A DNA stretch of 64,000 nt from Streptomyces sp. HUAS CB01 (lineage in GTDB: Bacteria; Actinomycetota; Actinomycetes; Streptomycetales; Streptomycetaceae), in NCBI RefSeq assembly GCF_030406905.1, contig NZ_CP129137.1:7595501-7659500 (forward strand), written 5' to 3'. The position numbers were made by a program, and so were the translations under genes. This document shows positions 23,999-33,291 of the stretch, piece by piece (position 1 is the stretch's first letter; each line of letters begins with the position of its first letter). The notes under the pieces were generated by a model. That model saw nothing but the letters and a program-made list of their open reading frames with translations. It was not told the DNA's origin and searched no databases.

Positions 23999-26686
23999 CT
24001 ACTCGGAGCGGCCCTGGTGGTCGCGGGCCCGGGCGACGACCTCCGGGTCGACCGCTCCGGTCCGGGCCAACTGGTCCAGGGCCGCGACGACGATCGACTC
24101 GGCGTCCACGCGGAAGTGGCGCCGCACCGCCTCGCGGGTGTCCGACAGGCCGAAACCATCCGTCCCCAGGGACGAGTAGTCCTGCTCGACCCACTGGCTG
24201 ATCTGGTCGGGCACCTGGCGCATCCAGTCGCTGACGGCCAGGACCGGACCCGGTGCGTCCGACAGCGCGCGGGCCACGTACGGGACGCGCGGCTCGCCGC
24301 GCAGCCTCGCCTCGTCCGCGCCGAGCGCGTCACGGCGCAGTTCGGTCCAGGAGGTCACCGACCAGACGTCGGCCTGGACGCCCCAGCGCGTCTGGAGGAG
24401 GTCCTGGGCCTCCAGGGCCCAGTGGATGGCGGTGCCGGATGCCAGCAGCTGGATCCGCGGACCGGTGCCGCCGGGCTTCGCCTGCCGGTACGGGTACATC
24501 CCGCGCAGGATTCCCTCCTCGACCGAGGGCCCGGAGGGCATGGGCGGCTGCTGCTTCGACTCGTTGTACACGGTCAGGTAGTAGAAGACGTCCTCGGGCT
24601 GCTCGCCGTACATCCGCCGCAGCCCTTCCCTGACGATCACCGCGATCTCGTACGCGAAGGCGGGGTCGTAGCTCAGCACTGCCGGATTGGTCGACGCCAG
24701 CAGATGGGAATGGCCGTCGGCGTGCTGAAGGCCCTCTCCGGTCATGGTCGTGCGCCCGGCCGTCGCCCCGACGACGAACCCGCGCCCCAACTGGTCGGCG
24801 AGCGCCCAGAACTGGTCACCGGTGCGCTGGAACCCGAACATGGCGTAGAAGATGTAGAAGGGGATCATGGGCTCGCCGTGCGTGGCGTACGAGGTCGCCG
24901 CGGCGGTGAACTCTGCCACGGAGCCGGCCTCGGTGATGCCCTCGTCGATCAACTGGCCGTTCTTGGACTCCCGGTAGTGGAGCAGCTGGTCCGCGTCGAC
25001 CGGTTCGTAGTTCTGGCCGTCGGGCGAGTAGATGCCGGCCGTCGGGAAGAGCGACTCCATGCCGAAAGTACGGGCTTCGTCCGGGATGATCGGCACCCAG
25101 CGCCGGCCCGTCTCCTCGGCGCGCATCAGGTCCTTCACGAGACGGACGAGCGCCATCGTGGTGGCCACCTCCTGCTTGCCGAAGCCCTTCTGCAGGGCTT
25201 CGAAGGGGCGCGACGGCGGCTGGGGAAGGGGCTTGGCGACCACCTTCCGGACCGGGGCGGGGCCGCCCAGAGCGGCACGCCGCTCACGCAGGTACCGCAC
25301 CTCGGGCGAGTCCTCCCCGGGATGCCAGTACGGCACCACGTCCCCGCTCAGCGCGCTGTCCGGGATGGGCAGCTCCAGCACGTCGCGCAGGTGGCGGAAC
25401 TGCGGCATGGTCAGCTTCTTCATCTGGTGGTTGGCGTTGCGCGACTCGAACTCCGGCCCCAGCGTGTGTCCCTTCACGGTCTGGGCGAGGATGACGGTCG
25501 GCGCGCCGCGGTGCTCCGTCGCGGCCCGGTACGCGGCGTAGACCTTGAGCGGCTCGTGCCCGCCGCGCGAGTTCCCGAACAGTTCGGTGAGCTGGGTGTC
25601 GCTCAGCCCTGCGGCGATGCCGGAGAGGGCGTCACCGGTGAAGAAGTGCTTGCGCAGGTAGGCGGCGTCCCGGGCGGCGTACGTCTGCATCTGGGCGTCG
25701 GGCACCTCACCGAGGCGGCGGACGAGGGCGCCGTCGGTGTCCTGCCGGAGGACGGGGTCCCAGGCCTCGCCCCAGAGCGACTTCACCACGTGCCAGCCCG
25801 CTCCGCGGAACCGGGCCTCGAGTTCCTGCACGATCTTGGAGTTGGACCGTACGGGACCGTCCAGGCGCTGCAGATTGCAGTTGACGACGAAGGTGAGGTT
25901 GTCGAGACCTTCCCGGGCGGCGAGCGTCAGTGCGGCCGTCGCCTCGGGCTCGTCCGTCTCCCCGTCGCCGAGGAAGGCCCACACGTGCGATCCGGAGGTG
26001 TCCTTGATACCGCGGTCGTGCAGGTAGCGGTTGAACCGGGCCTGGTAGACGGCGGCGAGGGGGCCGAGGCCCATGGAGACGGTGGGGAACTCCCACAGCC
26101 ACGGCAGACGCCTGGGGTGGGGGTACGACGGCAGCCCGTTGCCGTCCGCCTCCCGCCGGAACCCGTCGAGCTGGTCCTCCTTCAGACGGCCCTCGAGGAA
26201 GACACGGGCGTAGATTCCCGGCGACGCGTGTCCCTGCAGGAACAGCTGGTCGCCCGAACCGTCCTGGTCCTTGCCCCTGAAGAAGTGGTTGAACCCGATC
26301 TCGTAGAGCCACGCCGCCGAGGCGTAGGTGGAGATGTGGCCGCCGAGGCCCAGGTGGGAGCCGCGGGTCACCATGGCCGCCGCGTTCCACCTGTTGACGG
26401 CGGTGATCCGGGACTCCATCGCGATGTCGCCCGGAAACGCGGGCTGGGCCGAGGCCGGAATCGTGTTGATGTAGTCGGTGGAGAGAAGCCGGGGCAGGAC
26501 TATCCCGGAGCGGGTCGCGTGCTCGTGGACTCGTCGCAACAGGTACGCCGCCCGGTCCGGCCCCGCGTGCCGTATGACGGCGTCCAGCGACGCCTGCCAC
26601 TCCGCGGTCTCTTCGGCGTCACGGTCGGGAAGTTGGTCGAGCTCACTGGTCACGGAGGACGGCGTGGGACGGGCCGAGTCAGTCAT
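23999..26686 (-). CDS. aceE: Pyruvate dehydrogenase E1 component, homodimeric
   Basis: An 895-residue protein of the AceE type, with ~890 residues expected. The thiamine diphosphate site is [14 protein letters not shown] with [10 protein letters not shown] about 28 residues on; [33 protein letters not shown] [15 protein letters not shown] and [17 protein letters not shown] are further family blocks. It decarboxylates pyruvate and passes the acetyl group to lipoyl E2. ATG 26686 follows GGAAGG. It stands alone, convergent with the DinB-like gene; a short ORF and an ECF41-like promoter lie upstream on the same strand. Confidence 0.96.
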   Translation of the reverse strand: MTDSARPTPSSVTSELDQLPDRDAEETAEWQASLDAVIRHAGPDRAAYLLRRVHEHATRSGIVLPRLLSTDYINTIPASAQPAFPGDIAMESRITAVNRWNAAAMVTRGSHLGLGGHISTYASAAWLYEIGFNHFFRGKDQDGSGDQLFLQGHASPGIYARVFLEGRLKEDQLDGFRREADGNGLPSYPHPRRLPWLWEFPTVSMGLGPLAAVYQARFNRYLHDRGIKDTSGSHVWAFLGDGETDEPEATAALTLAAREGLDNLTFVVNCNLQRLDGPVRSNSKIVQELEARFRGAGWHVVKSLWGEAWDPVLRQDTDGALVRRLGEVPDAQMQTYAARDAAYLRKHFFTGDALSGIAAGLSDTQLTELFGNSRGGHEPLKVYAAYRAATEHRGAPTVILAQTVKGHTLGPEFESRNANHQMKKLTMPQFRHLRDVLELPIPDSALSGDVVPYWHPGEDSPEVRYLRERRAALGGPAPVRKVVAKPLPQPPSRPFEALQKGFGKQEVATTMALVRLVKDLMRAEETGRRWVPIIPDEARTFGMESLFPTAGIYSPDGQNYEPVDADQLLHYRESKNGQLIDEGITEAGSVAEFTAAATSYATHGEPMIPFYIFYAMFGFQRTGDQFWALADQLGRGFVVGATAGRTTMTGEGLQHADGHSHLLASTNPAVLSYDPAFAYEIAVIVREGLRRMYGEQPEDVFYYLTVYNESKQQPPMPSGPSVEEGILRGMYPYRQAKPGGTGPRIQLLASGTAIHWALEAQDLLQTRWGVQADVWSVTSWTELRRDALGADEARLRGEPRVPYVARALSDAPGPVLAVSDWMRQVPDQISQWVEQDYSSLGTDGFGLSDTREAVRRHFRVDAESIVVAALDQLARTGAVDPEVVARARDHQGRSE

Positions 26687-26786
26687 GGCAGCCTTCCAGT
26701 CGAGGCGTGGGGGCGGGGGACGGCGACGGCGCACCCGGAGGTCCTCCGGCGCGGGTCGACAGTGGGTGTGCGTGGGCTTCCGCGGC

Positions 26787-26969
26787 TCACACGGTGGGGT
26801 CACCACCGGCCGTGCCACGGGGCGGATCTCCCGGGCCCGGCGGGACCGGTGTCCGTGACGTCGTGGGCGCCCCCGCCGGGGCGTACGGGCACGACGCGTG
26901 CTCCCGGAGCGGCGTGCCGGCGGTCCCGGCACCGGTCAGCCCGGTGGTGTCTGCGACGACGACTCTCAT
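26787..26969 (-). pseudogene. Short ORF resembling the N-terminus of an NAD(P)-binding reductase
   Basis: A 60-residue frame from ATG 26969 with GGGAAGGG seven bases upstream. Its first 16 residues, [16 protein letters not shown], parallel the NmrA-like gene's MKVVVIGGTGLIGSKV, then similarity stops and the rest is Pro/Gly/Arg-rich. An ECF41-like promoter lies about 80 bp upstream. I read it as the 5' remnant of a reductase gene whose body was lost, but a functional small ORF is possible. aceE starts about 100 bp downstream in the same direction. Confidence 0.45.
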
Positions 26970-27047
26970 CTCGGCCCTTCCCTTTCCCTTCCGGGGGCAG
27001 CACCCCTTCGGTGTCTGAGTGAGGGCTGAACCAGCCGCTCACTACTG

Positions 27048-27076
27048 ACGACAGGGCTCGTGCCGGTGTTGTGACA
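27048..27076 (-). promoter_or_regulatory. ECF41-type promoter before the short reductase-like ORF and aceE
   Basis: Minus strand: TGTCACA, 16 bases, TGTCGT. The predicted start site would leave a leader of about 65 nt to the ATG at 26969 and could read on into aceE. Confidence 0.6.
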
Positions 27077-27183
27077 CCGTTCGCGAGTCAGCTGCGTCAC
27101 AGGACCACGCTGTGGCCGGTGGTCGCTGCGGAGGCCCGTCCGGAGGGCTCGCCCCGGTGCCGAGGGAGAAAGGAGAGAGCAGC

Positions 27184-27277
27184 GGAACACGACGCGCAGC
27201 GCAGACAGCGCGTGGTGTTCCGCGAGCACGCGGGCGTTGTGTTCCGGAACACGACGCGCAGGGTTCCGGAACACAAC
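27184..27277. repeat. Cluster of five GGAACACNAC half-sites
   Basis: Copies at 27184-27193 (+), 27212-27221 (-), 27236-27245 (-), 27246-27255 (+) and 27268-27277 (+). The middle pair abuts to give a 20-bp near-perfect palindrome around TTCCGGAA. The segment GGAACACGACGCGCAG occurs twice. Confidence 0.75.
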
Positions 27278-27440
27278 GCAACAGTTCCCGAGCGCAAACG
27301 GAAGGACCCGCCACGGGAGAACGACGGGAGGGGTGGAGCGCCCACGGGCTCCGAGCACAGCGGCTCCCGTCCGTGGGGGAGCGGAAGGCGACCGCCCGGC
27401 GTGACGACGGAGGGGGTCCGCCCGCTCACGGCATGCGGAA

Positions 27441-27477
27441 GGGCGCCTGACGGGGCGATCCGCCCCGTCAGGCGCCC
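27441..27477 (-). terminator. Strong hairpin after the aldehyde dehydrogenase remnant
   Basis: A 17-bp perfect stem GGGCGCCTGACGGGGCG with a 3-nt loop ATC. It follows the remnant (minus strand) by about 15 bp, the same spacing as the hairpin after the intact aldehyde dehydrogenase gene. Confidence 0.85.
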
Positions 27478-27492
27478 TGCTCCGCGCCTCTG

Positions 27493-27587
27493 GAAGAAGC
27501 CGAGCTTCTGCGGCGAGTACGACACCAGCAGGTTCTTCGTCTGCCGGCCGTACACGCCTCGTGTGGCCGCTGACCAGCGGAAACGGT
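27493..27587 (-). pseudogene. 3'-terminal remnant of an aldehyde dehydrogenase gene (copy A)
   Basis: Read on the minus strand, the sequence encodes [17 protein letters not shown] and then Q, matching [21 protein letters not shown] at the end of the intact gene at 41087-42610. The stop is replaced by CAG. Upstream it no longer matches aldehyde dehydrogenase, but it does match copy B (SAA..GVY / SAA..AVY). A terminator follows at the same distance as in the intact gene. Confidence 0.65.
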
Positions 27588-27982
27588 CACGATGTGGCCG
27601 AGCTGCAGGTGGCTGGGCCGCGTATGGCCCGGATCTCGGTTGGCACGGAGGGGACCTCTGACTGATGGCCCGTGGCGGCGGCGAGTTGGCACACAAGCGA
27701 GGGGCAGCCGCCCGCTGCCTGCGCACCGAGGCCGCCGCCTCGCCCGTCGCGGCTGGTTGCTTGGAGCGCGCCCAGGGTCTGTTCCGTGCGAGCTACGCCG
27801 CGGCATGGCCGCCTGCCGTCCCCACGGGCATGAGTGCTTCGCGGTGGTCTGTGGTCGTCGGGAGACGCCTTGCGGCGGACGGGCGGGGGTGGCGGCGGAC
27901 TGTCCATGGTCGGTGGGGTCGCCGGTTCGGCCAACCAGCGATCCGACGCCATGTTCCCCTGCGCAGGATTCGGGGTGTCCGA

Positions 27983-29707
27983 TCATGCAAGGTGTTTCGT
28001 CGCTCTGGCCGACCAGTCCGCGCGGCAATCTGTCGGGTGGTCGTGCCCGCCTACGCCGAGGAGCTGGGCGGCGAGCGCCGCGCGCCAGCCGCCGTGCGCG
28101 GTGATCTCACGGGCGCCGTCGAGGGCCTCGGGCTCGCAGAGGAAGCCGGGTACGGAGGTGCCGTCCGCGAGTTCCACGCAGCCGAGGGCCATCGGGCGGG
28201 GGAGGGCGGCGACCAGCGCGCCCAGCCCCTCGGCGGGGAGCCGCCACACCTCGGCCTCGATCGCCGCGCCGCCTTCGCGGACCCGGACCAGACCGGGCTT
28301 CGGGGGCGTCGTGTCCAGCACGTACAGCTGGTACGCGGGCGCCGTCGCCGTCGTGCGGACGAACCGGCCGCCGAGGGCGAGCAGCTGTCCGTTGAGGGGC
28401 TGCCCGGAGAGGTGCGCTCCCACCACCGCCAGGTGCAGGGGCGGAGCCGTGAGCAGCCCGGTGATCCGGGCGAGGCGTTCGTCGGTGTGGGCCGGCCCGA
28501 CCAGCATGACGCCGAACGGCCGACCCGTCACCTCGCCCGCCGGGACGGCGGCCGCCGCGAGGCCGAACAGGTTCGTGGAGTTGGTGAAGCGTCCCAGCCG
28601 GGCGTTCGCGCCCAGAGGGTCGGCCGCGACCTCCGCGACGGTCGGGTGCCCGGGTGTGGTCGGCAGGAGCAGCGCGTCCGCTTCGCCGAGGGAGGCCAGC
28701 GCGCGGGCCCGGAGGGCGGCGAGCCTCTCCCGGTCCGCGTACAGGCGATGGGCCGGGACGTCGCGTGCCCCGGAGACGATCCCGGCCACCGTCGGATCGA
28801 GGCCCGGGTCGCCCGCGTGTTCGTCGACGAAGGCGCCGACGGCCGAGTAGCGCTCGGCGACGAACGCCCCGTCGTACAGCATGGCCGCCGCTTCGGTGAA
28901 GGGCTCCAGGTCCACGGACAGGAGCTCCGCGCCCGCGTCTGCCAGCCGGGCGGCGGCCGCCTCGAACGCCTCCGCCCAGCCCCCGTCCATCTCGCCGAGC
29001 TGCGGGGCGTCGGGGACCGCGATCCGCCACGGCCCCGGGCGCCGCGGCGGCGCGGCGGCGGGTTCCACCGGCGCCGCCATGAAGGACAGGGCGCTCTCGG
29101 CCTCGGGGAGGGTACGGGCGAAGACCGTGACGCAGTCGAGCGACGCGCAGGCGGGGACGACGCCGTCGGTGGGGACGAGGCCGTGGGTCGGCTTGAGGCC
29201 GACGACGCCGTTGAAGGCGGCCGGGACCCGGCCGGAACCCGCCGTGTCCGTGCCGAGGGCGAGGTCCACGAGGCCGAGGGCGACCGCGACCGCCGAACCG
29301 GAGGAGGACCCGCCCGACACGTACGCCGGGTCGACGGCGTTGCGGACCGCTCCGTACGGGCTGCGCGTGCCGACCAGACCCGTCGCGAACTGGTCCAGGT
29401 TGGTGCTGCCGAGGACCACGGAGCCGGCCGCCCGCAGGCGTGCCACCGCCGGCGCGTCGGCCTCGGGCCGGTACGCGTACGAGGGGCAGCCCGCGGTGGT
29501 CGGGAGTCCCGCGACGTCGATGTTGCCCTTCACGGCGAGGACCGTTCCGGCCAGGGGCAGACGCTCCCCGGCGGCGGTCCGCGCGTCGATCGAGGCGGCC
29601 TCCGCCTCCGCGTCCTCCTGGGGACGGAGGTCGATCCACACCTCGGGCCGGTCCGCTCGGGCGATGCGGGCGTACGCGGCCCGCACGCGTTCCAGCGCGC
29701 CGCTCAT
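27983..29707 (-). CDS. atzF: Allophanate hydrolase
   Basis: A 574-residue amidase-signature enzyme. The Ser-cisSer-Lys triad is visible: VKGN near residue 59, YVSGGSSSGSAVAVA and GTDTAGSGRVPAAF with the two serines around 135-160. The C-terminal domain ending SVPGFLCEPEALDGAREITAHGGWRAAL is the AtzF/DUR1,2 allophanate hydrolase tail. It splits allophanate into two ammonia and two CO2. Its ATG at 29707 overlaps the carboxylase stop in an ATGA, so it is translationally coupled; it is the last gene of the operon. Confidence 0.93.
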   Translation of the reverse strand: MSGALERVRAAYARIARADRPEVWIDLRPQEDAEAEAASIDARTAAGERLPLAGTVLAVKGNIDVAGLPTTAGCPSYAYRPEADAPAVARLRAAGSVVLGSTNLDQFATGLVGTRSPYGAVRNAVDPAYVSGGSSSGSAVAVALGLVDLALGTDTAGSGRVPAAFNGVVGLKPTHGLVPTDGVVPACASLDCVTVFARTLPEAESALSFMAAPVEPAAAPPRRPGPWRIAVPDAPQLGEMDGGWAEAFEAAAARLADAGAELLSVDLEPFTEAAAMLYDGAFVAERYSAVGAFVDEHAGDPGLDPTVAGIVSGARDVPAHRLYADRERLAALRARALASLGEADALLLPTTPGHPTVAEVAADPLGANARLGRFTNSTNLFGLAAAAVPAGEVTGRPFGVMLVGPAHTDERLARITGLLTAPPLHLAVVGAHLSGQPLNGQLLALGGRFVRTTATAPAYQLYVLDTTPPKPGLVRVREGGAAIEAEVWRLPAEGLGALVAALPRPMALGCVELADGTSVPGFLCEPEALDGAREITAHGGWRAALAAQLLGVGGHDHPTDCRADWSARATKHLA

Positions 29708-32700
29708 GCGGTCACCTCCACCGTCACAACGGGGGCCAGGACGACGAGGGCGGTACCGGCCTCGACCTGGCTTCCCGGCCTGATCAGGATCTCCGCGACG
29801 ACGCCTTCGGCGGGGGCCGTCACGGGGGACTCCATCTTCATCGCCTCCAGGGCGACGAGCTGCTGACCCGCCGACACCCGGTCTCCGACCTCGACGTTGA
29901 CCTGCCAGACGCAGGCGGTGAAGTCGGCCTCGACCAGCCGGCCGCCCTCGGGCACCTCGACCTCCCCTGTCGACGGGACGGTCTCGGCCGCCGCCTCGGC
30001 TCGGGCGAACTCGCCGGCCGTCTCCCAGGCGTCGCGCTCGGCCTGGAAGGCCGCGCTCTGCCGGGCCCGGAAGGCGGCGATCGGCACGGCGTTCGCGTCG
30101 AGGAAGTCCCGGTACGCGGAGAGCGAGAAGGTGCCCTCCTCGGTCCTCGGGACGAACCGGCCGGAGACGATGTCTGCGCGCAGCTCCAGGAGTTCGTCGG
30201 CGCCGACCGGGTACCACTTGATGCGGTCGAAGAAGCGCATCAGCCAGGGCCTGCCCGCCTCGAAGGCGCCGCGCTGGCGCCAGGGCGACCACACCTGGGT
30301 CGTACGGCCGACGAACTGGTAGCCGCCAGGACCCTCCATGCCGTAGATGCACAGGTACGCGCCGCCGATGCCGACCGAGTTCGCCGCCGTCCAGGTGCGG
30401 GCCGGGTTGTACTTGGTCGTCACCAGCCGGTGCCGGGGGTCCAGCGGGGTCGCGACGGGCGCGCCGAGGTAGACGTCCCCCAGGCCGAGGACCAGGTACT
30501 CGGCGTCGAAAACGGTCCGGAAGACGTCGTCGACCGTGTCCAGGCCGTTGACGCGGCGGATGAACTCGATGTTCGACGGGCACCAGGGGGCGTCGTCGCG
30601 CACGCCCGCGACGTACCGGTCGATGGCCTCGCGGGTCGCCGGGTCGTCCCAGGACAGCGGCAGGTGCACGATCCGGCTGGGCACCACCAGGTCGTCGGTG
30701 GCGGGCAGTTCCTCCTCCACGCGCAGCACGACGTCGAGCAGGTCGCGCTGCGGCAGCACGTCCGGGTCGGTCTGGATCTGGAGCGAGCGGATGCCCGGGG
30801 TGAGGTCGAGGACGCCGGGGAGCCGGCGTGCGGCCAGCGCCTCCGCGAGCGCGTGGACGCGCATCCGCAGCGCCAGGTCGAGCTGCATCGGCCCGTACTC
30901 GACCAGGAGGTTGTCGTCGCCGCTGCGCCGGTACGTGACCGTCGGCCGGGCCCCGGTCTCCTCCAGGCGTGCGAGGACGCCTCCGTCGACGTTCGGCGGG
31001 CGGTCGGCACGGGGCGCGACCGCCGGGGTGCGGCGCAGTACGGCGGCCGTCTCCGGGGTCACCGGCACGAAGTGGACCGTGTCGCCGGGGCGGAGCTGGC
31101 CGAGCTTCCAACGCTGCCCGGTGACCACCGTCGCCGGGCAGACGAACCCGCCGAGGGAGGGGCCGTCAGGGCCGAGGAGGACCGGCATGTCGCCGGTGTA
31201 GTCGACTGCGCCGACGGAGTACGGGGTGTCGTGGATGTTGGAGGGGTGCAGGCCCGCCTCGCCGCCGTCCGCGCGGGCCCAGCGCGGCTTGGGGCCGACG
31301 AGGCGGACGCCGGTGCGGGCCGAGTTGAAGTGGACCTTCCAGTCCGCCGCGTAGAAGTCGCGTACGTCGTCCTCGGTGAAGAACTCGGGGGCGGCGTGCG
31401 GTCCCTCGACCGCGCCGATGTGCCAGTCCGCACCGAAGGCCGGCCGGTCGTCGAGGGGGACGACGGAGGTGTCCGTACGGGCTTCGCCGCCGTGCAGGAC
31501 GTCGCCGGGGCGCAGGGCGCGGCCGCCGTGCCCGCCGAACCGGCCGAGGGTGAAGGTGGCGGCGCTGCCCAGGAACTCCGGCACGTCCAGACCGCCCGCG
31601 AACAGGACGTAGGTGCGCAGGCCGTGTCCGGTGGGCGCGTCGACGGCGAGGGTCTGCCCGGCGGCGACGGTGACCGGCTCCCACTGCGGCACGGCGGCGC
31701 CGTCGACCGTCACCCGGGCCGGGGCGCCGGTGACGCAGACGGTGGTGGGGTGGGTGAACCGCAGGGAGGGGCCCTGGAGGGTGCACTCCAGACCGGGGGC
31801 GCCCTCGTCGTTGCCGAGGGCGGTGTTGCCGAGCCGGAAGGACAGGTCGTCCATCGGCCCGCCCGGAGGGACGCCGACCTGCCAGTAGCCGGTGCGGCCC
31901 GGCCAGTCCTGGACGGTCGTCAGGGTGCCGGCCGCGACGACCTCGACGCGCGGGGTCGGGTCGGTGACCGTGGCCAGCGTGGCGGTGGAGTGCGTCGCCG
32001 TGCGGACGCCGGAGTCCCGGAGGGCCGCGCGCACCAGACCCAGATTGGTCTCGATGCCGTCGACGCGGGTCGAGGCGAGCGCCGCGTCGAGCCGGTCGAG
32101 GGCCTCGGCCCGGTCGGAGCCGTGCGCGATCACCTTGGCGAGCATGGGGTCGTAGGAGGTGGTGACCTCGGTGCCGGTCTCCACCCAGGCGTCCACGCGG
32201 ACGTCCTCCGGGAAGGCGACGCGGGTCAGCAGGCCGGCGCTGGGGCGGTGGTCGCGCGAGGGGTCCTCCGCGTACAGCCGGGCCTCGACGGCGTGTCCCC
32301 GGGGCGGCGGGGGCTCGGTGACGACGGCGGTGTCGCCCTGCGCGAGGCGCAGCATCCAGGCGACGAGGTCGACGCCGTAGATCGCCTCGGTGACCGGGTG
32401 CTCGACCTGGAGGCGGGTGTTGGCCTCCAGGAAGTACGCCTCCTCGTGGGCGGCGTCGTACACGAACTCGACCGTGCCGGCGGAGCGGTAGTCCACCGAC
32501 GCGCACAGGTTCCGGGCTGCCTCGGCGAGCCGGTGCCGGACGTGGTCCGGGAGGCCGGGGGCGGGGGCCTCCTCCAGGACCTTCTGGTTGCGGCGCTGGA
32601 GCGAGCAGTCGCGGTCGCCGAAGGCGACGACCTTGCCCATCCCGTCGCCGAAGACCTGCACCTCGACGTGGCGGGCCCGCTCCACGAGGCGCTCCAGGAA

Positions 32701-33291
32701 GACCCCGGCGGAGGAGAAGGAGGCGGCGGCGACCCGCTGCACCCGGTCCCAGGCGTCGGCGAGGCCGGCGGGTCCGTGGCACGCCTGCATGCCGATGCCG
32801 CCGCCGCCACCGGTCGCCTTGAGCATCACCGGATAGCCGATCTCGTCGGCGGCGGCGAGCGCCGCGGTCACGTCGGGGAGGAGTCCGGTGCCGGGGGCGA
32901 GCGGGACGCCCGCGGCCTCGGCGGCGGCCCTGGCGGTGTGCTTGGCGCCGAAGAGCTCCAGCTGTTCGGGGGTGGGGCCGACGAAGACGATGCCGGCGTC
33001 GGCGCAGCGGCGCGCGAAGGCGGCGTCCTCGGACAGGAAGCCGTAGCCGGGGTGGATCGCGCCGGCGCCGGTGTCCTTGGCTGCCTTCAGCACCTGATCG
33101 GCGTCGAGGTACGACTCCTTGGCCGGGGCGGGGCCGAGCCGGACGGCCTCGTCGGCCAGGCGGACGTGCTCGGTGCCCCGGTCGGGGTCGGAGTACACCG
33201 CGACGGTCCGCAGCCCGAGCGTCCGGGCGGTGCGGATGATCCGGGCGGCGATCTCGCCGCGGTTGGAGACCAGCAGGGTGTCGAAGGTCAT
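29704..33291 (-). CDS. Biotin-dependent urea/guanidine carboxylase
   Basis: A 1195-residue multidomain enzyme. The N-terminal biotin carboxylase spans about 1-450 (LLVSNRGEIAARIIRTA, GGGGGIGM, EANTRLQVEHPVTE). The KipI/KipA-like carboxyltransferase halves span about 465-1090 (QDWPGRTGYWQVGVPPGGPMD, LGGFVCPATVV, ...). The biotinyl domain near the end carries EAMKMESPV, whose Lys is biotinylated. It carboxylates urea to allophanate, or guanidine to carboxyguanidine, using ATP and bicarbonate. The ATG overlaps the preceding gene's stop by four bases. Annotation as urea carboxylase is by homology; the DUF1989 partners favour guanidine (see findings). Confidence 0.95.
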   Translation of the reverse strand: MTFDTLLVSNRGEIAARIIRTARTLGLRTVAVYSDPDRGTEHVRLADEAVRLGPAPAKESYLDADQVLKAAKDTGAGAIHPGYGFLSEDAAFARRCADAGIVFVGPTPEQLELFGAKHTARAAAEAAGVPLAPGTGLLPDVTAALAAADEIGYPVMLKATGGGGGIGMQACHGPAGLADAWDRVQRVAAASFSSAGVFLERLVERARHVEVQVFGDGMGKVVAFGDRDCSLQRRNQKVLEEAPAPGLPDHVRHRLAEAARNLCASVDYRSAGTVEFVYDAAHEEAYFLEANTRLQVEHPVTEAIYGVDLVAWMLRLAQGDTAVVTEPPPPRGHAVEARLYAEDPSRDHRPSAGLLTRVAFPEDVRVDAWVETGTEVTTSYDPMLAKVIAHGSDRAEALDRLDAALASTRVDGIETNLGLVRAALRDSGVRTATHSTATLATVTDPTPRVEVVAAGTLTTVQDWPGRTGYWQVGVPPGGPMDDLSFRLGNTALGNDEGAPGLECTLQGPSLRFTHPTTVCVTGAPARVTVDGAAVPQWEPVTVAAGQTLAVDAPTGHGLRTYVLFAGGLDVPEFLGSAATFTLGRFGGHGGRALRPGDVLHGGEARTDTSVVPLDDRPAFGADWHIGAVEGPHAAPEFFTEDDVRDFYAADWKVHFNSARTGVRLVGPKPRWARADGGEAGLHPSNIHDTPYSVGAVDYTGDMPVLLGPDGPSLGGFVCPATVVTGQRWKLGQLRPGDTVHFVPVTPETAAVLRRTPAVAPRADRPPNVDGGVLARLEETGARPTVTYRRSGDDNLLVEYGPMQLDLALRMRVHALAEALAARRLPGVLDLTPGIRSLQIQTDPDVLPQRDLLDVVLRVEEELPATDDLVVPSRIVHLPLSWDDPATREAIDRYVAGVRDDAPWCPSNIEFIRRVNGLDTVDDVFRTVFDAEYLVLGLGDVYLGAPVATPLDPRHRLVTTKYNPARTWTAANSVGIGGAYLCIYGMEGPGGYQFVGRTTQVWSPWRQRGAFEAGRPWLMRFFDRIKWYPVGADELLELRADIVSGRFVPRTEEGTFSLSAYRDFLDANAVPIAAFRARQSAAFQAERDAWETAGEFARAEAAAETVPSTGEVEVPEGGRLVEADFTACVWQVNVEVGDRVSAGQQLVALEAMKMESPVTAPAEGVVAEILIRPGSQVEAGTALVVLAPVVTVEVTA

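Larger units (their letters stand above)
26687..27982. other. Long interval of gene remnants and repeats
   Basis: About 1.3 kb between aceE and the allophanate hydrolase gene. It holds the short reductase-like ORF (26787-26969), an ECF41-like promoter, a cluster of GGAACACNAC sites, a terminator, and an aldehyde dehydrogenase 3' remnant. A 121-residue minus-strand frame (27587-27952) has AGGGG close to its ATG but no recognisable domain and is not called. Confidence 0.5.

Noticed and set aside
27098..27126. CGTCACA at about 27095 followed by GGTGGTC as a further ECF41-like promoter
   Set aside because: The spacing to a GTC box is not 16 bases, unlike the six accepted sites.
27587..27952. A 121-residue minus-strand frame starting close to AGGGG after the allophanate hydrolase gene
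   Set aside because: Pro/Arg-rich with no recognisable fold; spacing of AGGGG is too short, and it overlaps the aldehyde dehydrogenase remnant region.
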